A stretch of 64,000 nucleotides of DNA, taken from NCBI GenBank assembly GCA_965146665.1, contig CBCTHE010000003.1, positions 1 to 64,000 on the forward strand, written 5' to 3'. The stretch is from Ructibacterium sp965146665 (GTDB taxonomy: Bacteria > Bacillota > Clostridia > Monoglobales > Monoglobaceae). Below, piece by piece: positions 26,316 through 34,701 of the stretch. Every line of letters begins with the position of its first letter. Positions within the stretch are counted from its first letter, which is position 1. The notes beneath the pieces were generated by a model, which was not told where the DNA came from, searched no databases, and saw nothing but the letters and a program-made list of their open reading frames with translations. Both the position numbers and the translations under genes were made by a program.

Positions 26316-27497
26316 ATGGAAAAGACACCGCTTTCCATGCGGAAGCACATTGCGATAGCGGGAGAGACCAACGCCGGGAAATCCAGCCTGTTTAACCGGC
26401 TTTTGGGACAGGAAACCGCCATTGTGTCAGAGGTGCGCGGCACCACAACAGACCCGGTGGTCAAGGCCATGGAACTGATCCCCTATGGGCCGGTGGCGCT
26501 CATTGACACAGCGGGGCTGGGAGATGAGACAGAACTTGGCCGCGAACGTATGAAAAAAACCGGCGGAGCTTTGCGGCGGGCGGATCTCATACTGTATGTG
26601 ACAGATGCGCGGAAGCCTGAGACGCCGCACTTTCCGGCGGGAGGCGTTCCCTGTATACCAGTGTATACCAAATGTGAACTGCTGACCGGGCAGGAGCGGA
26701 AGACCCTGAAAAAGAAGGAGCCGGGAGCCGTGTTCCTGTCCAACTTTGGTCAGGATGGCCTGGACGGGCTGAAAGAACGGATCATCACGGAACTGCAAAA
26801 ACTGGACCGGGATGACGAAACCCTGATCGGAGATTTGCTTCCGGCTGGAAGCAGTGTTGTGCTGGTGGTTCCCATAGACAGCGCGGCGCCGAAGGGGCGT
26901 TTGATCCTGCCCCAGGTTCAGCTGATCCGGGACTGCCTTGACCATGACATGAAGGCGTATGTCACCAAGGAGACAACTCTGACGGAGGCGCTGGAGGACT
27001 TGAAGCAGGTGGATCTTGTAGTTACGGATTCACAGGCATTCCGGCTGGTGGATCAGCTGGTGCCGAGAGAGATACCTCTGACCTCGTTCTCCATGCTGCT
27101 GGCGCGGCAAAAGGGGAATTTTGAACAGTATCTCAAAGGCGCGGAGGGGTTCTCTGCCTTGAAAGATGGAAGCAGAATTCTGGTCATGGAAGGATGTACC
27201 CATAATACCACCCATGAGGATATCGGGAGACACAAGCTGCCGGATCTGATTCAGAAGAGAACCGGGGCTCAATGCGTGTACGAATTCTGTACGGGTTATC
27301 AGTTCCCGGAGGCGCTGGATCCGTTTGACCTGGCCCTGTCCTGCGGTATGTGCATGATTAACAGACAGGAGATCCAAAGCCGTCTCCTCCGGCTTGAGGA
27401 GGCAGGGATCCCGGTGGTCAATTACGGAATCGCGCTGGCATGGCTCAATGGCATTCTGGACCGGGCGGCAGAGATCTTTGGCCATACACAGAAATAA
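26316..27497 (+). CDS. hydF: [FeFe]-hydrogenase maturation GTPase HydF
   Basis: Scaffold GTPase that carries the 2Fe precursor to the hydrogenase. 393 residues from ATG 26316. GTPase motifs: G1 AGETNAGKSSLFN, G2 region RGTTTDPV, G3 DTAGLGDE, G4 near VYTKCE. Cluster ligands at the C-terminus are C294-T-H296 and S342-C-G-M-C346; the family pattern CxH...HCxxC has His where Ser342 stands here. The dimerisation segment CVYEFCTGYQFP lies between. It lies between hydG and hydE. Confidence 0.92.
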   Translation: MEKTPLSMRKHIAIAGETNAGKSSLFNRLLGQETAIVSEVRGTTTDPVVKAMELIPYGPVALIDTAGLGDETELGRERMKKTGGALRRADLILYVTDARKPETPHFPAGGVPCIPVYTKCELLTGQERKTLKKKEPGAVFLSNFGQDGLDGLKERIITELQKLDRDDETLIGDLLPAGSSVVLVVPIDSAAPKGRLILPQVQLIRDCLDHDMKAYVTKETTLTEALEDLKQVDLVVTDSQAFRLVDQLVPREIPLTSFSMLLARQKGNFEQYLKGAEGFSALKDGSRILVMEGCTHNTTHEDIGRHKLPDLIQKRTGAQCVYEFCTGYQFPEALDPFDLALSCGMCMINRQEIQSRLLRLEEAGIPVVNYGIALAWLNGILDRAAEIFGHTQK

Positions 27498-27515
27498 CGG
27501 CGAGAGAGGACTGCG

Positions 27516-28526
27516 ATGCGAACACAGAGCGAATGGAAGGAATTGATTGAACACTATTGGGAAGGCCCGGATGCCGGACTGCGTGCCGCGGCCATGTGTG
27601 CCCGGCAGGCTGTCTATGGTTTGGGAATCTATCTGCGGGGGCTGATTGAATTTACCAACCATTGCAGAAATAACTGCTATTACTGTGGCATTCGTGCGGG
27701 GAATACGGCGGTGAAGCGTTACCGCCTGTCAAAGTCCGATATTCTGGAGGCCTGCGATACGGGATACCGCATTGGATTCCGTACCTTTGTTCTGCAGGGC
27801 GGAGAAGATCCGTGGTTCACGGATCAAAAAATCTGTGAAATTATTTGGAGTATCAAAGAAAAATATCAGGACTGTGCGGTCACCCTTTCCATCGGAGAGC
27901 GGGAAAAGGAGAGCTATCAGGCCTTTTTCTCTGCCGGAGCCGACCGGTTCCTGCTCCGGCACGAGACAGCGGATCCATGTCACTACAGCAGGCTTCATCC
28001 GCCGGAGCTCACCCTTGCCCACAGACAGAAATGCCTCTACACGCTGCGTGAAATCGGCTTTCAGGTGGGGGCAGGCTTTATGGTGGGATCCCCATTCCAA
28101 ACGCCGGAGACGCTGGCGCAGGACATGGTGTTTCTTGAGGACTTGAAGCCGCATATGGTTGGACTGGGGCCGTTTCTGCCCCATCGGGATACACCGTTTG
28201 GCAGCGAACCGCCGGGATCACTGGGACTGACGCTCACCATGCTCTGTCTGGTGCGTCTGGCGCTGCCGAAAGTGCTGCTCCCGGCCACAACAGCGCTTGC
28301 AACGCTGGCACAGAACGGGCGTGAACAGGGATTTCAATGCGGGGCCAATGTGGTGATGCCCAATCTGTCACCGCCCGGTGTCCGGAAGAATTACTCCCTG
28401 TATGATAACAAAAAGTGCACGGGCGACGAAGCCGCGGAGGCGGTAGAGGAGCTGCGGCGGCAGGTGGAGGCGGCCGGCTATTTTCTGGATTTCAGCCGTG
28501 GTGACAGTAAAATGCATGAAATGTAA
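27516..28526 (+). CDS. hydE: [FeFe]-hydrogenase maturase HydE
   Basis: Radical SAM enzyme acting in assembly of the dithiomethylamine bridge of the H-cluster. 336 residues, usual length. The SAM cluster motif is CRNNCYYC in IEFTNHCRNNCYYCGIRAGN. LQGGEDPWF is the GGE SAM-binding segment and MVGLGPFLPH is characteristic. It starts 18 bases after hydF and is followed by a strong terminator, closing the maturase operon. Confidence 0.93.
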   Translation: MRTQSEWKELIEHYWEGPDAGLRAAAMCARQAVYGLGIYLRGLIEFTNHCRNNCYYCGIRAGNTAVKRYRLSKSDILEACDTGYRIGFRTFVLQGGEDPWFTDQKICEIIWSIKEKYQDCAVTLSIGEREKESYQAFFSAGADRFLLRHETADPCHYSRLHPPELTLAHRQKCLYTLREIGFQVGAGFMVGSPFQTPETLAQDMVFLEDLKPHMVGLGPFLPHRDTPFGSEPPGSLGLTLTMLCLVRLALPKVLLPATTALATLAQNGREQGFQCGANVVMPNLSPPGVRKNYSLYDNKKCTGDEAAEAVEELRRQVEAAGYFLDFSRGDSKMHEM

Positions 28527-28530
28527 AAAG

Positions 28531-28573
28531 GGGCCTGCCATGGCGCATACAGACCATGGCAGGCCCTCTTTTG
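28531..28573. terminator. terminator between hydE and rqcH
   Basis: Perfect 13-base stem GGGCCTGCCATGG at 28531-28543 and its complement at 28554-28566, then TCTTTT. A's on the left give T's on the minus strand, so it can serve the convergent rqcH gene too. Confidence 0.85.
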
Positions 28574-28593
28574 TATTGATTTCCCGTTTGAAA

Positions 28594-30357
28594 CTATTCC
28601 CCGCTGGTGTCTGCTGCTGGTTCCAGTGCCTGCGGCTCCACGTACAGCGTGTTATAGTGGTCATAGATGACCATGCCCGGCTTGGCGCCGTTTGGCTTTC
28701 GTACGTTTTTCACTGCCGTATAGTCCACAGGAACCTTTGAGGAATTCTGCGCCTTGCTGTAATAGGCCGCAAGCTGTGCCGCCTCCAGCAGCGTCCGGTC
28801 GGGCACGGTCTCTCCGCCCCGCGTCCGGATAATGGTGTGGGAACCGGGAATGATCTTGGTGTGAAACCAGAGATCCGTGGAATAGGCCATACGGATGGTC
28901 AGTTCATCGTTTTGCCGGTTATTCCGCCCCACTAAAATTTCAAAGCCGTCAGAGGAGAGAAAGCGGAGGGGCATAGATTTCTTCTGCTGTTTCTTTCCCT
29001 TGGATTTCACCTTGGGAACATAGCCGCTGTCCGCCAGCTCGTCCTTGATTTCCGAAAGCTCTGCGGGGGTTTCAGCCTTTTGCAGGGAATCCAGCACGGA
29101 TTCCAGATAATACTGTTCCTCTTCAGCCTCCGCGATTTGCTCCACGGCATATTTCTCCGTCATTTTTGCTTTGGCATACAGCTTATAGTACCGCTGGGCA
29201 TTCTGAGAGGGCGGAATGTCCGGCTTTAGCGGGATGCTGACGTCCTCCTGTGTCTCGGAATAATAATTCTGCGCCACAAGCTCTGTCATGCCAGGCTCCA
29301 GCCGGTAGAGGTTTGCCGTGATCAGATCCCCGTAAATTTTATAGGTTTCCCGGTTCCGGGACTTCTCCAGATTTTCCCTGTGCAGAGCAAGCTTCTTTTC
29401 ACAGCGGTCGATATTGTTGCTGACCAGTTTGAGCAGGAAACCGGCTCGCTGGTTCATATGCTCCCGCTGGGCCCGTTTTTCGTAATAGCTGTCAATCACG
29501 CGGCTGATGGAATCACAGGATTCCAGAACCCCTGTGTCCTTGTATTGCGTCAGCCGGATACAGGAGAAAGCAGAGGGCTTTTGATCTGTGTTGGAAATCA
29601 CCAGTGTGGGCTCGTACCGCTCCGCGCAGATGTCCTTGAGAAATCCGTCCGCAAAGGTCAGAAAGGCGGCGGTATCCACCTCGCTTCGGGTCATCTTGGT
29701 GTTGCCGGCAAAGCGGCAGACAATTTCACGGGCCAGAAGGGGACTCATACCCATAAAGGAAGAGAGGAGAAAGTTGTCAAGCAGGGTATCTTCCGGCGCC
29801 TTGTCCAGCTGATTTAAAAGTTCAATCAGGGAATAGCTGTCCGGCAAGAGCTTATCCTGGGCAGGCGGCGCTTCATAGAGCAGCCCCGGCAGAACCTGCC
29901 GCACGGCGCTGACCGTGAAATCCACATGCTTGGCGCTGTCCATGATCCGTCCGTTTTCGTCAATCAGGATGATGTTGCTGTGCCGCCCCATAATTTCCGC
30001 GACAATGGCCTTTTCGCAGACATCGCCCAGCTCGTTTCTTCCCTCCAGCTCCAGGCGGATGACCCGGTCAAAGCCTTGCTGTGTGATCCGAAGAATTCTG
30101 TTCCCCAGCAGATGCTTGCGCATAAGCATACAGAGCATGGGCGGTGTCATAGGGTTTTCGCGGGCGACCTGTGTCAGATGCACACGCGGATTGGAGGCGC
30201 TGGCCGAGAGCAGGAGACGGTGTGGGCCGTCAGGTGTGCGGACGGTGAGAATGATCTCATCCCGTTCCGGCTGATAGACCTTGTCAATTTTTCCGCCTGT
30301 TAGGACCCGGTTTAATTCTGAGACTACACAATGTGTTACCATACCATCGTAAGACAT
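28594..30357 (-). CDS. rqcH: RqcH, NFACT-family ribosome quality-control factor
   Basis: Bacterial Rqc2 homologue that binds stalled 50S subunits and recruits tRNA-Ala to add poly-Ala tails; older annotation calls it fibronectin-binding protein. 587 residues. The NFACT-N domain starts MSYDGMVTHCVVSELN and has IDKVYQPERDEIILTVR. A long coiled-coil middle lies at about 290-440 (KLALHRENLEKSRNRETYK, AEAEEEQYYLESVLDS). The NFACT-R domain follows at 460-570 (GRNNRQNDELTIRMA, DLWFHTKIIPGSHTII). The start has AAGGAGC. Confidence 0.93.
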   Translation of the reverse strand: MSYDGMVTHCVVSELNRVLTGGKIDKVYQPERDEIILTVRTPDGPHRLLLSASASNPRVHLTQVARENPMTPPMLCMLMRKHLLGNRILRITQQGFDRVIRLELEGRNELGDVCEKAIVAEIMGRHSNIILIDENGRIMDSAKHVDFTVSAVRQVLPGLLYEAPPAQDKLLPDSYSLIELLNQLDKAPEDTLLDNFLLSSFMGMSPLLAREIVCRFAGNTKMTRSEVDTAAFLTFADGFLKDICAERYEPTLVISNTDQKPSAFSCIRLTQYKDTGVLESCDSISRVIDSYYEKRAQREHMNQRAGFLLKLVSNNIDRCEKKLALHRENLEKSRNRETYKIYGDLITANLYRLEPGMTELVAQNYYSETQEDVSIPLKPDIPPSQNAQRYYKLYAKAKMTEKYAVEQIAEAEEEQYYLESVLDSLQKAETPAELSEIKDELADSGYVPKVKSKGKKQQKKSMPLRFLSSDGFEILVGRNNRQNDELTIRMAYSTDLWFHTKIIPGSHTIIRTRGGETVPDRTLLEAAQLAAYYSKAQNSSKVPVDYTAVKNVRKPNGAKPGMVIYDHYNTLYVEPQALEPAADTSGE

Positions 30358-30400
30358 AAAAACTGCTCCTTATCATTTTGTAGCGTGTTTTCTTAAGATA

Positions 30401-30431
30401 AAAACCGCAGAATCTAAATGCCTGCGGTTTT
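30401..30431 (-). terminator. intrinsic terminator after metK
   Basis: AAAACCGCAG at 30401-30410 and its complement CTGCGGTTTT at 30422-30431, 11-base loop. On the minus strand the stem ends in TTTTTATC, giving a terminator about 40 bases after the metK stop and before rqcH. Confidence 0.8.
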
Positions 30432-30473
30432 TCTTTTTTGTTTTTACAGCATGTATTTGGGCGCTCTGATGGA

Positions 30474-31622
30474 CTATGCCTGCTTCAGGGCCTCGATCTT
30501 GTCCAGCCGCTCCCATGGCAGATCCAGGTCATTGCGTCCAAAATGGCCATAGGCCGCAGTCTGCTTATAGATGGGACGCCGCAGGTCCAGTGCGGAGATG
30601 ATGCCGCCGGGGCTCAGGTCAAAGACCCTGGCCACCTTTTCGGCCAGTATGCTGTCGCTGACAATCCCCGTGCCCCGCGTGTCAATGCGCAGGGAAACCG
30701 GCTGGGAAACACCGATGGCATAAGCGAGCTGAACCTCACAGGCCTTGGAGAGGCCTGCCGCGACAATGTTTTTCGCCACATATCTTGCGGCATAGGCAGC
30801 GCTCCGGTCCACCTTGGTGGGATCCTTTCCGGAAAAGGCACCGCCGCCGTGGCTGGCATAGCCGCCATAGGTATCCACAATGATCTTCCGGCCGGTATGG
30901 CCAGAATCCCCCTGGGGCCCGCCGATTACAAAACGGCCCGTGGGGTTGATAAAATATTTGGTCTCCGCATCCAGAAGCGACGGATCAATGACAGGAAGAA
31001 TGACCTCCCGCTTTATATCCCGCCGCAGTTCTTCAATGGAGACCGCCTCATCATGCTGCGTGGAGATAACCACAGTGTCAATCCGTTTGACGGAGCCGTC
31101 CTCGTTGTATTCCACAGTAACCTGTGACTTTCCGTCGGGACGGAGGTAGTTCAAACCACCGTTCTTACGGACTTCCGTGAGCCGCCGTGTCAGCTTATGG
31201 GCAAGGGAGATGGCCATGGGCATATATTCCTCGGTTTCGTCACAGGCAAAGCCAAACATCATCCCCTGGTCGCCTGCGCCCAAACCGTCCCCGCCGTCGT
31301 CAACACCCATGGCAATGTCGCCGGACTGTTCGTCTATGGCGGTCAGAACCGCGCAGGTGTCACAGTCAAAGCCATACTTGGCCCTGTCATAGCCGACCTC
31401 CCGGACCGTATCCCTTACAATTTTTTTGATATCCACATAGGTGGTTGTGCTGATTTCGCCTACCACCAGCACCAGCCCGGTGGTCACGGTTACCTCGCAG
31501 GCGACCCGGGCGTTTTTGTCCTCCGCAAGAATGGCGTCCAGAATGGCGTCCGAAATCAGATCAGAAATCTTGTCCGGATGTCCTTCCGTGACGGATTCAG
31601 AAGTAAATAATCTCTTATACAT
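30474..31622 (-). CDS. metK: S-adenosylmethionine synthetase
   Basis: Makes SAM from methionine and ATP; SAM feeds the several radical SAM enzymes of this region. 382 residues. Signature segments: TSESVTEGHPDKISDLISDA at the N-terminus, GAGDQGMMFGFACDE (family hexapeptide), and GGGAFSGKDPTKVDRSAAY. Its start overlaps the tmk stop by 8 bases, so it is translated from the tmk transcript and has no SAM riboswitch space of its own. Confidence 0.96.
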   Translation of the reverse strand: MYKRLFTSESVTEGHPDKISDLISDAILDAILAEDKNARVACEVTVTTGLVLVVGEISTTTYVDIKKIVRDTVREVGYDRAKYGFDCDTCAVLTAIDEQSGDIAMGVDDGGDGLGAGDQGMMFGFACDETEEYMPMAISLAHKLTRRLTEVRKNGGLNYLRPDGKSQVTVEYNEDGSVKRIDTVVISTQHDEAVSIEELRRDIKREVILPVIDPSLLDAETKYFINPTGRFVIGGPQGDSGHTGRKIIVDTYGGYASHGGGAFSGKDPTKVDRSAAYAARYVAKNIVAAGLSKACEVQLAYAIGVSQPVSLRIDTRGTGIVSDSILAEKVARVFDLSPGGIISALDLRRPIYKQTAAYGHFGRNDLDLPWERLDKIEALKQA

Positions 31623-32226
31623 AGTTTAAAATCTCCTTTGCTACTTCATCCAGACCCATGTTCGCGTCAAGGACCGCAATGTTCTGGGTGCTTTTGAGTT
31701 TATCAAATATATCCAAAAAGTTCTGCCGGATCTGTCTCATCAGGGATGCGCTTTTTTCATACAGCTCAGGCCGCTCCCGCACCTGGTCGATCCGCTCCTT
31801 GCAGGTGTCCGGGTTTACATCCAGAAAGATGCAGAGATCAGGGGTGAGAATGCGTTCACATTCCAGATTGATCTTCATGACCCACTCCACATCGCTGGCA
31901 GTGCCCTGATATGCGAAGGAGGAATAGTAATAGCGGTCGCAGATCACAGTATAGCCCTCATCCAGATGCCGCTGTATCCCAAACTCCGGATGGGTGATAT
32001 GCTCCAGCCTGTCCGCCAGGAACAGCGCCGCCTGCAAATACATGTCCTTTTCCCGGCTCTCTGCCAGAATCCGACGGATATAGGCGCCGGTTTCAAACGC
32101 GGTGGGTTCCGCTGTTTTATATACCCGCTCGCCCCGGGCTTCCAGCGCGTCCGCAAGGCGCTGAATCTGTGTGCTTTTCCCGCAGCCGTCAAGCCCTTCA
32201 ATCACAATAAACTTACCCTTTCTCAT
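31615..32226 (-). CDS. tmk: thymidylate kinase
   Basis: Phosphorylates dTMP to dTDP. 203 residues. P-loop EGLDGCGKSTQIQ at the N-terminus, the DR-type motif CDRYYYSSFAYQGTA, and the lid region preceded by FLDVNPDTCKERI. GGGAGAG precedes the ATG. First gene of a tmk-metK unit from the promoter at 32289-32317. Confidence 0.95.
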   Translation of the reverse strand: MRKGKFIVIEGLDGCGKSTQIQRLADALEARGERVYKTAEPTAFETGAYIRRILAESREKDMYLQAALFLADRLEHITHPEFGIQRHLDEGYTVICDRYYYSSFAYQGTASDVEWVMKINLECERILTPDLCIFLDVNPDTCKERIDQVRERPELYEKSASLMRQIRQNFLDIFDKLKSTQNIAVLDANMGLDEVAKEILNYV

Positions 32227-32288
32227 GTCTCTCCCTTACCATTTCGGGCACCGGCCCGTATTCTTATAGCTTTTCCGTCAATACTATC

Positions 32289-32317
32289 ATTATAGCGAAA
32301 GAGCCGGGAAAAAGCAA
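32289..32317 (-). promoter_or_regulatory. sigma-A-like promoter for tmk-metK
   Basis: On the minus strand TTGCTT (complement of 32312-32317) and TATAAT (complement of 32289-32294), 17-base spacer, about 65 bases upstream of the tmk start. Confidence 0.65.
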
Positions 32318-32325
32318 TATCAAAT

Positions 32326-33588
32326 TCAAGAAAAAAGATGGTTCAGCAGAGCTTTTTTCTCATTTGGCAATTTTCCGTCGATTACAAGCTCCAAAAGCAA
32401 CTGTAAAGTCTGTCCAATCTCCGGGCCGGGCGCCATGCCGCAGGCGATCAGGTCAGTGCCGGTCACAGCAAGCTCTGGAATGGAACAGCAGAGATCCCCT
32501 TCGGCAATGTCCTGCATATATTGCCGGGCGCGTTTCAGGCGCATATCGTCCGCTGATTCGGCCTGATCCAGCCAAAATTTGTGCCTGGCTTCCCGCCAGC
32601 CAAGGTAGTCAGAAAATCCATCCCGTCCAAGCGCGCCGGTCATACGCCGCGCCGCGGCCAGACTGTCCGGAAGGGGGAGCCCCTGTGCCTCAATCAGCTG
32701 GAGCGTCCACCTGCGGGTGTGGTTGTCCAGCTTCAGGGAGCGCAGGAGCCGGCTCCAATCCGGAGAGGAACCAGGATAGGATAAAGTGTAGGCATAGAGG
32801 AGCGCGGTCAGACGGACAGCGGGGACAGCGGGCAGGGTGTCCATGGCATCCATCAGGGACTTCCAGAGCGGCGGGCGGAACCCGGCGCCTTCCAGGAGGC
32901 CTGGCTGGCCGGGAAAGAGGAGGCCAGCCAGAATATCCGGATAATCCGTAAGGATCCCGCCGGGCCGGGATGCCTGAAGCAGCCGGGATAATTCCACCCA
33001 GATCCGCTCAGCGGCCACGGCGGTGAGCCGGCTCTTTTTTTCGTGTATGGCCCGGGCGGTGCCGGACGCCAATGCCAGATTGTAAACCGCGGCAAAGCGC
33101 AGTGCGCGCATGATGCGTAAAGCATCCTCTTCAAACCGCCGGCCGGCGTCCCCGACACAGCGGAGAATATGCTGCGCCAGATCCTCCTGCCCGTGGAAGA
33201 GGTCGATCAATCCGGATTTGGGTGAGTACGCCATTGCATTGATGGTAAAATCACGGCGGCTCAGGTCTCCCTCCACAGAGGGGAGAAAGGTCACATTCTC
33301 CGGATGTCTGCCGTCCAAATATCTGCCGTCGCTGCGGAAGGTGGTAACCTCCGCTGCATAGCCGTCCAAAACCACGGTCACCGTACCGTGAGCCAGTCCG
33401 GTAGGAATGACCGCAAAGCCGTCAAGACAGGCGAGAACATCTTCCGGCCGGGCGGCAGTGCAGATATCCCAGTCGTGCGGCTCAAGTCCCAGAAGTGAGT
33501 CCCGCACACATCCGCCCACAACAAAGGCCTCGAATCCAGCGGATTCGAGGTGGAACAGCAGTTTTGAAACATATGGCGGCAAACGCAT
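32326..33588 (-). CDS. cca: CCA-adding tRNA nucleotidyltransferase
   Basis: Class II nucleotidyltransferase that builds or repairs the 3' CCA end of tRNAs. 420 residues from ATG 33588 (CAGGTG upstream); GTG 33597 is a weaker alternative. Visible segments: VVGGCVRDSLLG, the metal-binding pair in HDWDICTAARPEDV, RRDFTINAMAYS, and RFEEDALRIMRALRFAA, all in order as in bacterial CCA enzymes. Whether it adds CCA alone or only A cannot be decided by eye. It stands alone on the minus strand. Confidence 0.93.
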   Translation of the reverse strand: MRLPPYVSKLLFHLESAGFEAFVVGGCVRDSLLGLEPHDWDICTAARPEDVLACLDGFAVIPTGLAHGTVTVVLDGYAAEVTTFRSDGRYLDGRHPENVTFLPSVEGDLSRRDFTINAMAYSPKSGLIDLFHGQEDLAQHILRCVGDAGRRFEEDALRIMRALRFAAVYNLALASGTARAIHEKKSRLTAVAAERIWVELSRLLQASRPGGILTDYPDILAGLLFPGQPGLLEGAGFRPPLWKSLMDAMDTLPAVPAVRLTALLYAYTLSYPGSSPDWSRLLRSLKLDNHTRRWTLQLIEAQGLPLPDSLAAARRMTGALGRDGFSDYLGWREARHKFWLDQAESADDMRLKRARQYMQDIAEGDLCCSIPELAVTGTDLIACGMAPGPEIGQTLQLLLELVIDGKLPNEKKALLNHLFS

Positions 33589-33675
33589 CGCAAACACCTG
33601 CCTGTCGTGGTTCTGCAGTCACATCATATTGTCTTATCAATCATATCACAGGCAGACCGAAAAGTAAAGCGTTCC

Positions 33676-34182
33676 TTATTTGCAGTAAATATTGATATAG
33701 CGGATTGGCTTGAGGTCAATCAGGGACAGACTGCCGCTGCCGCTGTCCCGGATCACCAGGAAATTCTGACCGATCTCGGTGAGGACTCCGCATTTTTTTA
33801 TTTTTAAATGTGTATTGGACCAAAGATCAAGGCAGATATAAGCGCCCCGGAACTGATTCAGGTATTCGGTCATGCTTTTGGTTGCCGAGGGTGTTTCACA
33901 TTTTGGAACAGATATCACGCCGGTCCTGCCGCTCATGGAATGGGGGACAGCGCCGGGGAGAGATTCACTCTGGCTATAGGGCCGGTATGAAGCCGGGGTG
34001 TATGTATAGACGGGTTCCCCGCTGGAGTGGAGCATAGGATTGTCACAGCCCGGCGGGATAATAATTCCGGCTTCGGCTTCACCGCAGGCTTTGTATGGGG
34101 CGGTCTTTATGTTGTCCTGCGGCTTGGTGCAGTCATCCGCCTGATCCGCAGTATGATATCCGGTCTTTTGATTCGGTCGCAT
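33676..34182 (-). CDS. putative spore-coat-like protein
   Basis: 168 residues from ATG 34182, which has AAGGAGG 8 bases upstream. I do not recognise the family with certainty. The first 100 residues are low-complexity and rich in Pro, Ser, Thr and Tyr (PGCDNPMLHSSGEPVYTY). The last 65 form a compact domain (YLNQFRGAYICLDLWS, KKCGVLTEIGQNFLVIRD, IDLKPIRYINIYC) that resembles small Sm-like beta domains found in clostridial coat-associated proteins. No signal peptide or membrane segment. It is divergent from the Asn/Gln-rich peptide gene and close to spoIVB and spo0A, which supports a sporulation role without proving it. Confidence 0.45.
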   Translation of the reverse strand: MRPNQKTGYHTADQADDCTKPQDNIKTAPYKACGEAEAGIIIPPGCDNPMLHSSGEPVYTYTPASYRPYSQSESLPGAVPHSMSGRTGVISVPKCETPSATKSMTEYLNQFRGAYICLDLWSNTHLKIKKCGVLTEIGQNFLVIRDSGSGSLSLIDLKPIRYINIYCK

Positions 34183-34355
34183 CAGCAACACCTCCTTGCA
34201 ATATATTATTCAAAACTGCAAAAAAGTAGCATTCAAATTGTATATTTTTTTGAAATCAGAGTAAAATAAGGTTGTACAAAAGAAAAGACATACGGTCTCC
34301 TTTTAAAACAGGAGATCAAAAAAACCAAATCTACAAAATTTAGGAGGAACAAAAG

Positions 34356-34478
34356 ATGTCTAAAAACAACAATCAGAACAACAATCAGAACAACAATCAG
34401 AACAAGAACAACAATAATAACAGCAATAGCAATAACAACAGCAATCAGAACAAGAACAGCAACCAGAACAACGACTAA
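34356..34478 (+). CDS. 40-residue Asn/Gln-rich peptide
   Basis: A short gene with a strong ribosome site (TTAGGAGG, 34341-34348) and ATG at 34356. The product is 40 residues, of which 25 are Asn and 5 Gln, with Lys and Ser as the only other common residues, starting MSKNNNQNNNQNNNQNKNN. It has no hydrophobic segment. The periodic NNNQ units recall gamma-type small spore proteins, but the length and monotony differ, so no family is assigned. It sits between the coat-like gene and spoIVB and has a hairpin 34 bases downstream. Confidence 0.6.
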   Translation: MSKNNNQNNNQNNNQNKNNNNNSNSNNNSNQNKNSNQNND

Positions 34479-34511
34479 TCAAAAGACAGATATTGTCTTT
34501 GAACGGTCAGT

Positions 34512-34534
34512 GCCGGCCTTGCTTCAAGGCCGGC
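34512..34534 (+). terminator. GC-rich hairpin after the Asn/Gln-rich peptide gene
   Basis: GCCGGCCTT at 34512-34520 pairs with AAGGCCGGC at 34526-34534, loop GCTTC. The T-run is poor (GCTGATTTG), so it may terminate weakly or protect the short mRNA. Confidence 0.5.
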
Positions 34535-34701
34535 CGCTGATTTGCACGTACATAAAGCATGATATTGTTAGTAAAATCCGGACCGATATGGGAATGCAAG
34601 AAGGGGAACCCGCCCCTATCAGAAACTGTCAGGCTAAAACTACAGCTTTCGTCCTATACTAATTGTTGAGAGGAAACCATCCTCTCCGAGAGGTATAAGC
34701 T

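Noticed and set aside
31600..31640. SAM riboswitch before metK
   Set aside because: The metK start overlaps the tmk coding end by 8 bases, leaving no leader for a riboswitch.
34356..34478. A DNA tandem repeat or CRISPR-like array at the AAC/CAG-rich stretch
   Set aside because: Units are only 12 bases, irregular and in frame with a ribosome site, start and stop, so a coding explanation is better; no spacer-repeat pattern exists.
34660..34695. Ribosome-site-sequestering switch before spoIVB
   Set aside because: CCTCTC can pair with the upstream GAGAGG in a 7-base-loop hairpin, but pairing with the ribosome-site copy would leave a one-base loop, which cannot form.
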